Below are positions 1 through 6,216 of a stretch of 7,044 bases of DNA, in pieces. Below the pieces are notes generated by a model, which saw only the letters and a list, made by a program, of their open reading frames with translations, was not told the origin of the DNA and ran no database searches. The DNA lies in NCBI GenBank assembly GCA_964634755.1, contig CAZWJH010000110.1:1-7044 (forward strand), read 5' to 3'. Position 1 is the first letter of the stretch. Each line of letters begins with the position of its first letter. Both the position numbers and the translations under genes were made by a program. Origin of the DNA: JALXDT01 sp964634755. Lineage in GTDB: Bacteria; Acidobacteriota; Aminicenantia; JAMOAD01.

Positions 1-91
1 TGCTTGCTATCATCAAACTCTTCCAATCTTCCGGCAAATACATCATCGGAACATACTTTTTCTAACACGGGTGCTTAATATGAAATTATTG

Positions 92-241
92 TTACATTTT
101 TCCTTCATACACAACTTTCTTGACAAGTGCCCTTATTCCTAACAGAATACTTGCTTCTTTCACTCTTATTCGCTTCTTAACCAATTCTTCCAATACTCTT
201 AATCTTTTCATGCTTTCCTCCGTAAATATTCCTTCCTCCAT
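92..241 (-). pseudogene. Truncated IS transposase N-terminus (helix-turn-helix remnant)
   Basis: A 49-codon minus-strand frame starts at ATG 241 and stops at 92-94. A strong ribosome binding site (AGGAGGT, 246-252) precedes the start, and a second in-frame ATG at residue 11 has its own GGAGG. The protein reads FTEESMKRLRVLEEL, then VKKRIRVKEASILLGI. This resembles the opening of winged-helix or HTH transposases of the ISNCY/IS481-like type, where a 'KRLxVL...KRxxxKEAAxxLGxS' helix-turn-helix precedes a recognition helix and a DDE catalytic domain. Here the similarity breaks straight after LLGI, where the recognition helix should follow, and the frame stops 13 residues later. Full transposases of this kind have several hundred residues, so this is probably a decayed, internally deleted copy. 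The identification rests on a short motif read by eye. An unrelated small HTH protein of 49 residues is the main alternative. Confidence 0.45.
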
Positions 242-295
242 GCGCACCTCCTGTTAAAATTTTCCTTAACTCTCTTCTCTTCTACTCTTTTTTTC

Positions 296-309
296 GGAGG
301 CGCGCTACA
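296..309 (-). repeat. Possible insertion-sequence terminal inverted repeat
   Basis: Read on the minus strand, TGTAGCGCGCCTCC is a GC-rich block inside AT-rich surroundings. It begins with TGTAG and lies about 55-70 bases ahead of the transposase-like start at 241, the usual spacing between an IS end and its transposase. No matching partner end is present in the window, so this is inference from position and composition only. Confidence 0.3.
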
Positions 310-313
310 AGAT

Positions 314-331
314 GTTTTATTAAAATAAAAC
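314..331. repeat. Short perfect AT-rich palindrome
   Basis: GTTTTATT and AATAAAAC form two perfect 8-base inverted arms separated by AA. The arms have only one G-C pair each, so a stable RNA terminator is unlikely. A protein-binding site or an insertion target next to the presumed IS end (four bases away) are both possible. Confidence 0.4.
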
Positions 332-347
332 TTTATATCTTTTAATA

Positions 348-380
348 TATGACATAACTTATTGTATTTTTTTATGACAT
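348..380 (+). repeat. Direct repeat TATGACAT x2 upstream of the promoter
   Basis: TATGACAT occurs at 348-355 and again at 373-380, with starts 25 bases apart. The second copy ends 33 bases before the -35 element at 414. The position suits an activator or repressor binding pair, but the sequence is AT-rich and the repeat short, so chance is not excluded. Confidence 0.35.
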
Positions 381-413
381 TTTTAATTTGTAACTTCATA
401 AAATTCAGCTTAA

Positions 414-442
414 TTGACAGAATTTATCATTTTAATTATATT
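414..442 (+). promoter_or_regulatory. Sigma70-type promoter of the pilus operon
   Basis: A perfect TTGACA (-35, 414-419) is separated by 17 bases from TATATT (-10, 437-442; one mismatch to TATAAT). Transcription would be expected to start about 448-450, and A448, the first base of the ATPase start codon, is the first purine at a suitable distance. No Shine-Dalgarno sequence lies before that ATG. The promoter call is good by match and spacing, and it implies a leaderless transcript. Confidence 0.65.
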
Positions 443-447
443 ATTTT

Positions 448-2160
448 ATGGCTGATGATATTGTAAACAAGAAAGGAAAAAAGAAAAGAAAACCATTAGG
501 ACAACGTCTCATAGAAGGGGGATTTTTAACAAAGGAACAACTTAATCTTGCATTAAAGGAGCAGGAAAGAACGGGGGCTATGTTGGGGGAGACCCTGATA
601 AATCTTGGCTTTATAACACCCGATGTTCTCTCAACTACACTTGCGGCTCAGTCAGGTGTGGAATTTATCGATCTTAAAAGAACAGCTATAGAGGAAGAAG
701 CTATAAAAAAGGTAACCGAAACTGTTTGTAAAAGATACAATGTCATTCCTATTGATTATGATGAGGAAAGGAATATTTTAACTGTTGCTGCTGAGAATAT
801 TTTTGATGTTGATGCAATCTCTGAAATAGAGGATATTTCAGGAGCAAGGGTAAGATTTGTATCTGCAGTTCCCGATGAAATAAGTAATGCTATAGAGATA
901 TATTACAGAGGCGGAAGATCTCTTGATGAGCTTATTGAGGAAAGTATAAACCTTGCAAGCAGGCCCGGGATAATGGCTCAGGAACTTACTCTTGCAGAGG
1001 AGGCTCCTATCGTAAGACTTGTTGATCAGCTTATAATAAAGGGGATAAAAGATAGAGCTACTGATATTCACATAGAACCTGATGAAAAAGTTTTAAGAAT
1101 CAGATATAGAATCGATGGAATAATGCAAATGGGGCCAACAATACCAAAACCCATACAACCTCCTGTTATCGCAAGGCTGAAAATTCTTTCAGATGTTAAT
1201 ATTGCCGAGGCAAGGATTCCAATGGACGGAAGAGTTAAGTTTAGAATAGGGAAAAAGGTAATAGACATAAGATCCTCTTTTTATCCGACAATTTTTGGAT
1301 ACAATGTTGTTTTAAGGCTTTTGGATAAATCAAGAGTGGTTTTGGGGCTTGAAAATCTTGGATTTAATGAAAAGAATCTTGAAAAATTTAAGGATATAAT
1401 AAGAAGACCTCACGGAATTGTTCTCGTAACAGGGCCTACCGGCTCTGGAAAAACTACAACCCTTTATTCTGCTCTGGCTTATTTAAATTCTATTGAAAAA
1501 AATATAATAACAATTGAAGATCCCATAGAGTATGAATTTCCTATAATAAGACAATCTCAGGTGAATGAAAAAGCAGGTTTTACCTTTGCAACAGGTCTAA
1601 GATCAATATTAAGACAGGATCCTGACATAATAATGGTGGGAGAAATGAGAGATAGAGAGACCATTGATATGGCCATAAGAGCTGCTTTAACAGGTCATCT
1701 TGTATTCTCAACCCTTCATACGAATGATGCTGTCTCAGCTATCCCGAGATTGCTTGATATGGGAGTGGAGAGGTTCCTTTTAGCTTCAACTATAAATGCT
1801 ATTATTGCCCAGAGACTTGTAAGAACTATTTGTAATAATTGCAAAGTGGAGTATACTCCCGATCCCCTTATTTTAAGAAGAGTTGGTTGGGTAGGGGAGG
1901 AAAGGCCTAAGTTTTACAAAGGGGCCGGATGCTCTGCTTGCAATAACACAGGATATAAGGGAAGAATTGCTATTTTTGAAATGTTAGTTATTACACCTCA
2001 TTTAAGGGAATTAATATCTTCAGGGGCTAATTTTACAGAAATAAAAAATGCGGCTTTGGAAGAAGGCCTTGTGACCCTTTTTGAGGATGGTATGGAAAAA
2101 GCGAGAGAGGGAAAAACCACACTTGAAGAGGTAGTAAGAGTTAGTTACGGGGAAGTGTAA
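448..2160 (+). CDS. pilB: PilB/GspE (MshE-like) assembly ATPase
   Basis: This 570-residue hexameric secretion ATPase powers pilus extension or secretion from the cytoplasmic face, acting on the PilC-like protein encoded next. Residues 16-68 carry two tandem 24-residue MshEN-type motifs separated by five residues, followed by the rest of the T2SSE N-domain to about 150. The catalytic core has Walker A GPTGSGKT (329-336), an Asp box around IDIRSSFYPT (272-281), the catalytic glutamate in IEDPIEY (356-362), Walker B DIIMVGEMRD (393-402) and the His box GHLVFSTLHTND (416-427). Two CxxC pairs (Cys462/465 and Cys495/498) form the usual zinc site. Length is normal for PilB/GspE. The start is fixed: an in-frame TAA lies at 433-435, with no other start between it and ATG 448. 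No ribosome binding site precedes it. The leading arginine of both MshEN motifs is replaced (Pro16, Met45), so c-di-GMP binding is uncertain. Extension rather than retraction (PilT) is indicated by the N-domain and zinc site. Confidence 0.95.
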   Translation: MADDIVNKKGKKKRKPLGQRLIEGGFLTKEQLNLALKEQERTGAMLGETLINLGFITPDVLSTTLAAQSGVEFIDLKRTAIEEEAIKKVTETVCKRYNVIPIDYDEERNILTVAAENIFDVDAISEIEDISGARVRFVSAVPDEISNAIEIYYRGGRSLDELIEESINLASRPGIMAQELTLAEEAPIVRLVDQLIIKGIKDRATDIHIEPDEKVLRIRYRIDGIMQMGPTIPKPIQPPVIARLKILSDVNIAEARIPMDGRVKFRIGKKVIDIRSSFYPTIFGYNVVLRLLDKSRVVLGLENLGFNEKNLEKFKDIIRRPHGIVLVTGPTGSGKTTTLYSALAYLNSIEKNIITIEDPIEYEFPIIRQSQVNEKAGFTFATGLRSILRQDPDIIMVGEMRDRETIDMAIRAALTGHLVFSTLHTNDAVSAIPRLLDMGVERFLLASTINAIIAQRLVRTICNNCKVEYTPDPLILRRVGWVGEERPKFYKGAGCSACNNTGYKGRIAIFEMLVITPHLRELISSGANFTEIKNAALEEGLVTLFEDGMEKAREGKTTLEEVVRVSYGEV

Positions 2161-3374
2161 TGCCGGCATTTTCATATAAGGCAAGAAATTATGCGGGAGA
2201 AAGCATTGAGGGTGTTATGAATGCCAGAACCCTTGAGGAGTTGGAGCAGCAGTTGTTAAATATGGATCTTGTTTTAATTAATGCATTTCAGCTTAAAGAG
2301 AGTATGAAAACTTCAAAGGGTAAAATTAAAAGAAGAGATCTTATACTTTTTAGTATTCATATAGCAACTTCTCTTGAAGCGGGAGTGCCTATTATAGTGG
2401 CACTTTCGGATTTTGCAGATAGTACGGATAGTCCCACATTCAAAAATATTTTGGCGGGAATTATAAGACAAATTGAAGCGGGAAGCTCTTTTTCAGATGC
2501 TCTTGAAACTTACCCAAATGCTTTTCCTGAAATATATGTAAGTATAATAAGAGCCGGAGAAGCTACAGGAAACCTTGATTCTGTGTTAAGAGAATTAATA
2601 AGGTTTTTGGAATGGCAGGAGGAGTTGATAGCTCAAATAAAGCAAGCTTCTATCTATCCAACCTTTGTATTTTTGATGATAGGTGTGGTAATCTTTATTA
2701 TGATGACATTTACTGTCCCGAAATTTATCCCTATATTAACCTCTTTTAATGTTGAACTTCCCACCCCAACTAAAATTCTTATTGCAGTTGCTCATTTTTT
2801 TGAAAATTTCTGGTGGGTAATTATTGGCTCGTTAATAGGCTTTTTTGTTATTTATAAATTTACCTATCAGACAGATAAGGGAAGACTTTTCTGGGACAAA
2901 ATGAAATTACATCTTCCTATTTTTGGTAAGTTAAATAGAAAGCTAGCTCTTTCAAGATTCGCTCATTACACAGCTTTACTTTACTCTGCAGGTATAGGGA
3001 TCCCACAGACTCTTTCAATTGTGGAGAGAGTTGTTGGAAATTCAATTATTGCTAAGGAAATTGTAAAAGCGAGAGAGGGAATAATGACCGGTAATAGTAT
3101 TTTTGAAAGTTTGAGGCAATCTCCCTATTTCCCCTCTCTTGTTCTCAGGATGATTCAGGTTGGTGAGGAGACAGGCTCTCTGGATTCAACACTTAAAAAA
3201 GTTTCTGATTATTATGATAAAGAAGTGCCTCAAGCAATTAAGAAAATGTTTGCAGTACTTGAGCCTACTTTAATTGTTGTGATGGGTGGTATTGTTTTAT
3301 TTATTGCTCTTTCAATCTTTCTCCCGATATATAAACTTACAAGCGGGATTGCAGCAGCAGGAGGATTAAGGTAA
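2160..3374 (+). CDS. pilC: PilC/GspF inner-membrane platform protein
   Basis: This is the polytopic inner-membrane platform protein (404 residues, normal length) that couples the ATPase to pilin polymerisation. A short N-terminal domain opens with PAFSYKARN. Two homologous T2SSF helical domains follow at about 60-180 and 262-385, each carrying the family repeat signature: RAGEATGNLD (131-140) and QVGEETGSLD (333-342). Hydrophobic membrane segments lie near 168-190, 207-233 and 370-391, the three-helix topology expected for GspF. The start ATG shares one base with the ATPase stop (TAATG), and GGGGA at 2149-2153 serves as ribosome binding site, so translation is probably coupled. I see no missing element. 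Confidence 0.95.
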   Translation: MPAFSYKARNYAGESIEGVMNARTLEELEQQLLNMDLVLINAFQLKESMKTSKGKIKRRDLILFSIHIATSLEAGVPIIVALSDFADSTDSPTFKNILAGIIRQIEAGSSFSDALETYPNAFPEIYVSIIRAGEATGNLDSVLRELIRFLEWQEELIAQIKQASIYPTFVFLMIGVVIFIMMTFTVPKFIPILTSFNVELPTPTKILIAVAHFFENFWWVIIGSLIGFFVIYKFTYQTDKGRLFWDKMKLHLPIFGKLNRKLALSRFAHYTALLYSAGIGIPQTLSIVERVVGNSIIAKEIVKAREGIMTGNSIFESLRQSPYFPSLVLRMIQVGEETGSLDSTLKKVSDYYDKEVPQAIKKMFAVLEPTLIVVMGGIVLFIALSIFLPIYKLTSGIAAAGGLR

Positions 3375-4909
3375 TGAAAAAATATTGTGCTATGCAATAT
3401 TCAGAAGGAAAATTTTCTGCAATAGAGTTTTTCAAAAAAGGAGGCCTTTTTAAAATATCAAATTACCTGAGTTTTAAAGTTATCGATAGAGAAAGTGCCG
3501 GTGCTGAGATAAAAACAAGACTTGTTAAAGAAGGGATAAAGGCTTCAAACACTATTTTTATTGCCAAATCAACCCTAATTAAAAATGATATTAAATCATT
3601 TCCTAAAATTCCTAAAAGAGAACTTTCAAAAGTTGTAGAGAGAGAGGCAAAGAGAATTTTTCCAGATGAAGAATTTTTTCATGATTTTATAGTATTGGAG
3701 GAGAAGGAAGAGAGAAGAGGAAGAGTTGTTGAGGCTCTTGTTTCTGTTGCTCCTCAAAAGTATATATGGGAGCTTTTTACTTTTTTAAGAAATATTGGAA
3801 AAACTCCTGAAATTATAACGACGAAAGTTCAGAGTTTTATAGCTCTAAAAAAAATTATTGAAAAGGATAGAGAAACTTTTGGAATCTTAAATATCTCACC
3901 TGAAAAATCAACATTTGTAATTTTTAAGGAAAATTCAAATACTATAATTGAAAGAGATATTCCTGTGGCAGACTCTGATATTTTTGGTGATAATGATGTT
4001 GATAATATAGTAGTTGAGATAAGCAGAACAGTTCAATACTTTAAACAGAAGCACAGAGGGTTTGATATCTCTTCAATTTATGTTGTGGGAAATATTTCCA
4101 ATCTCAAAGAGGTTGTTGAGGATCTCAATGAGGTTTCCCCTTATCATTTTATTCTTTGTACCGGAGAAAAACTCTCAGCTAAAATAGAAATACCTTCAGG
4201 TTTTGAACCTGTGGAATTTTTATCATCATTTTTTGACATTTTAGGAGCTGTTTTTCTTGTTAAAGAAAAGGATAAGATTAATTTACTTCCTTTTTTTTAT
4301 TATGAAAAAGAGGTATTTAAAAAGAGGCAAAGAAATTTTATTCTAAGCTTTATTTTACTTTTAGCAATTATTATCCCAACAACTGTAATAGTAGAAAATT
4401 TTAAGTCGGATGTTCTAAATGAATTAAAAATTCAGAGCAAAGCTCTTCAGAATCTTGAAATAAGAAAAGCTGAGATTGAGAGTGTAAAAAACAAGAGGCA
4501 GAGAATCTACGAGCAAATGCTGTCTTTAGGGCTTGAGCAATTAAAGATAGAGGAGATTGTAAAATTCTTCAATTTTCTTACTCTTAATTCTCCTTCAGGT
4601 GTTTTTTTAAAAGGGGCTGAAATAAAAGATAATGGTAAAGGTCTTTCAATTAAGATAAATGGGGAGGTCTTATCTGATACCCCATTTCTTAACAATAGAA
4701 TATTTAATGATTTTTATTTAAAAATTCAGGCTTTTCCGGGGATAAGGAACTCAAATTTTTCCGTGGAAGAGGGAAAGAAAAGGGTTACTGGGGAAGAATT
4801 AATTTCGAACATAAAAAATGAAATTACAGGGAAAAAGCAGAAGATAAAAAGGGAAGATTTTAAAATCCTGTTTACAATAAATTTGGAGATAGAGCCTTAT
4901 GAAAGATAG
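3374..4909 (+). CDS. PilM-PilN fusion (GspL-like) assembly protein
   Basis: The 511-residue protein joins two partners that are usually separate. Residues 1 to about 297 look like the actin-like (ASKHA) PilM or GspL cytoplasmic domain, with the last motif at IYVVGNISNL (235-244). INLLP (302-306) is the conserved PilN N-terminal motif that binds PilM. A single membrane helix follows at about 321-341, then a charged coiled-coil stretch (343-385) and a periplasmic ferredoxin-like domain (about 390-508) with a charged insert near 464-495. The nucleotide motifs are eroded: the N-terminus lacks the DxG of phosphate-1, and phosphate-2 reads LNISPEKST instead of a D-x-G form. It should sit in the inner membrane, contacting the ATPase inside and the PilO-like protein outside. 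The start shares one base with the pilC stop, and AGGAGG (3359-3364) is well placed. GspL is the closest architectural alternative; a frameshift artefact is not suggested, since the frame is continuous. Confidence 0.82.
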   Translation: MKKYCAMQYSEGKFSAIEFFKKGGLFKISNYLSFKVIDRESAGAEIKTRLVKEGIKASNTIFIAKSTLIKNDIKSFPKIPKRELSKVVEREAKRIFPDEEFFHDFIVLEEKEERRGRVVEALVSVAPQKYIWELFTFLRNIGKTPEIITTKVQSFIALKKIIEKDRETFGILNISPEKSTFVIFKENSNTIIERDIPVADSDIFGDNDVDNIVVEISRTVQYFKQKHRGFDISSIYVVGNISNLKEVVEDLNEVSPYHFILCTGEKLSAKIEIPSGFEPVEFLSSFFDILGAVFLVKEKDKINLLPFFYYEKEVFKKRQRNFILSFILLLAIIIPTTVIVENFKSDVLNELKIQSKALQNLEIRKAEIESVKNKRQRIYEQMLSLGLEQLKIEEIVKFFNFLTLNSPSGVFLKGAEIKDNGKGLSIKINGEVLSDTPFLNNRIFNDFYLKIQAFPGIRNSNFSVEEGKKRVTGEELISNIKNEITGKKQKIKREDFKILFTINLEIEPYER

Positions 4910-5615
4910 AAGAATAGTCTATATTTATGGAAAATATTTTGGGATGGGAGCTTTTATTTTGATTATGGTGTTCTTTCTTTTTCTTTACTTTTTCCCATCT
5001 CTTAATGAGATAAACAGTAAAAAGGAGGAACTAAAAAATAATACTGCAAGAATCCAGGCATTTCAAAGAGAGTTGGAAAATTTCCAGCCCCCTGACAAAG
5101 GAGAGAGAGCTCTTTGGGAAAAAATAGAAAATATGATGAGTAAAAATCAGATTGTCTTGAGAGACAGAGGAGAATTTCTTACATATGTGAATGGATTGGT
5201 TGAAAATTTAAGGGATGTGCTTTCTTCATACTATGGTGATTTTTTGATAAACATTGATGATGAGTATATAAAAATAACACAAACATTAAGGAGAGATTCA
5301 GTTTTACTGTCAGAGTTTAAATATTTGAGTGTTTTTACTCCGGCTAAAAATGAAAGATTTTATCAAAATGCAACATTCAGGGCTTTTGATAAAGGTAGAG
5401 TTGGATCAAGTAAGAACCAGATTAAAAACTCCCCTTTTGAAATTAAGCTTTTTATTGCATCAGATTTAAAGAAAACTTCTTATTTACTTGTTTCTATGTT
5501 TAAAAAGATAAGTTTTTTAATGGTTGATAAGATAATTATAAAAAGGAAGAATAATGTTACTTATTTTTTGATAGTTTTAAAATTCAGGGTGAAGAGGAGT
5601 TTTGAAGGTGCTTAA
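4899..5615 (+). CDS. pilO: PilO/GspM-like inner-membrane alignment protein
   Basis: The 238-residue product has a short basic cytoplasmic tail, one membrane helix (about 13-34), a coiled-coil segment (35-62) and a periplasmic part. The last 60 residues (SPFEIKLFIASD, 178-189, then a helix and two strands) follow the ferredoxin-like half of PilO and GspM. Sequence conservation in this family is weak, so the call rests mainly on topology, size and position between the MN fusion and the PilP-like gene. It is expected to dimerise with the PilN-like half through its periplasmic domain. The gene overlaps the previous stop by 11 bases, with GGAG at 4885-4888 upstream of its ATG. MshJ or GspM are alternative names for the same role. 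Confidence 0.7.
   Translation: MKDRRIVYIYGKYFGMGAFILIMVFFLFLYFFPSLNEINSKKEELKNNTARIQAFQRELENFQPPDKGERALWEKIENMMSKNQIVLRDRGEFLTYVNGLVENLRDVLSSYYGDFLINIDDEYIKITQTLRRDSVLLSEFKYLSVFTPAKNERFYQNATFRAFDKGRVGSSKNQIKNSPFEIKLFIASDLKKTSYLLVSMFKKISFLMVDKIIIKRKNNVTYFLIVLKFRVKRSFEGA
5595..5599 (+). promoter_or_regulatory. Ribosome binding site deciding the pilP-like start
   Basis: AGGAG lies eight bases before GTG 5608 but only two before the in-frame TTG 5602. Normal spacing therefore favours GTG 5608 as the start of the PilP-like gene. Confidence 0.65.
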
Positions 5616-6216
5616 GAATAAATATGTTGTAGTAATATTAGTAATTGTAGCAATTCTTGCAATTGGTAATACGATAAGAATTTTGACCGGTGAAAATAAA
5701 AAAAGTGTCCCTGTGTTAAAAGGACCACCTGTTATGGAAAAAAGTATGAAGAATGTTCCTCGATTGATGACTTCTTCCAATGAAAATGAGGATACTTCGG
5801 AAAAGCAAGCTCTAAAAACTCCTTCGGTTAAAATGAAACAAACGGAAAATAAAGTCATCTCTTTTTATAAAAGATTAAAAGATGTAAGAAGAGATCTGTT
5901 AGATCCGACAAAGCTCATTTGGGGCTATGATCCGTTCGGAACAAATGAAAAATTTTTGTCTCTTAAAAATGAAAGAGATATTAAGTTTACCGATATTTTC
6001 TTATCGGCTATAATTACAAAAAAAGAGGTTAGAATGTGTGTGATTAATAACATCGTATTTAAAGAAGGTGAAAAAAAGAATGGAATTTATGTGAGTACGA
6101 TAGAGGATAGTAATGTGATTTTAATTGCCAATGATCGGGAATTTAAAATAAATATTTTTGAAAGAAAATCTATCCCGATTGTTGATAAAAAAAATGAAAG
6201 CGGAGAATTAAGATGA
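5608..6216 (+). CDS. pilP: PilP/GspC-like periplasmic connector with membrane anchor
   Basis: The 202-residue protein (from GTG 5608; TTG 5602 would add two residues) has an N-terminal membrane helix (about 5-20), a long lysine- and serine-rich linker (27-82) and a C-terminal beta domain. WGYDPFG (105-111) followed by strands FLSAIITKKEVRMCVIN (131-147), an EG turn (153-154) and VILIANDREFKINI (170-183) matches the HR/PilP fold that binds the secretin N0 or N1 domain. There is no lipobox cysteine after the helix, so it is anchored like GspC, whereas PilP is typically a lipoprotein. Its role is to link the inner-membrane collar to the secretin encoded next. It overlaps the upstream gene by eight bases and the downstream gene by four. 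MshK or GspC are alternative names. Confidence 0.68.
   Translation: MLKNKYVVVILVIVAILAIGNTIRILTGENKKSVPVLKGPPVMEKSMKNVPRLMTSSNENEDTSEKQALKTPSVKMKQTENKVISFYKRLKDVRRDLLDPTKLIWGYDPFGTNEKFLSLKNERDIKFTDIFLSAIITKKEVRMCVINNIVFKEGEKKNGIYVSTIEDSNVILIANDREFKINIFERKSIPIVDKKNESGELR

Larger units (their letters stand above)
1..447. other. Gene-poor region left of the pilus operon
   Basis: No intact gene is visible in this stretch. Positions 92-241 on the minus strand hold a short transposase-like remnant, 296-309 a possible IS end, 314-331 an AT palindrome, 348-380 a direct repeat and 414-442 the operon promoter. Between about 254 and 297 the plus strand is almost pure pyrimidine, so the minus strand is purine-rich, which fits past minus-strand transcription of the remnant. 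Positions 1-91 are open in several frames up to the window edge but match nothing I recognise. No rho-independent terminator or RNA gene was seen. Confidence 0.6.

Noticed and set aside
314..331. Palindrome as a rho-independent terminator
   Set aside because: The arms are almost all A-T and the loop is two bases, so no stable RNA stem is expected, and no gene ends just before it.
208..399. 63-residue minus-strand open frame upstream of the operon
   Set aside because: It has no ribosome binding site, is lysine/arginine-biased by the local A/T skew, and crosses the palindrome, the possible IS end and the first part of the better-supported transposase remnant in another frame.
838..1268. Two minus-strand open frames opposite the ATPase gene
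   Set aside because: They lie entirely antisense to a well-conserved ATPase sequence and show no domain.
3374..4909. Frameshift or misassembly as the cause of the M-N fusion
   Set aside because: The frame is continuous, the linker between the actin-like part and INLLP is normal coding sequence, and GspL shows the same overall architecture naturally.
5577..5858. 93-residue minus-strand frame across the pilO/pilP junction
   Set aside because: It is antisense to two genes with clear topology and translational overlap, and has no family features.
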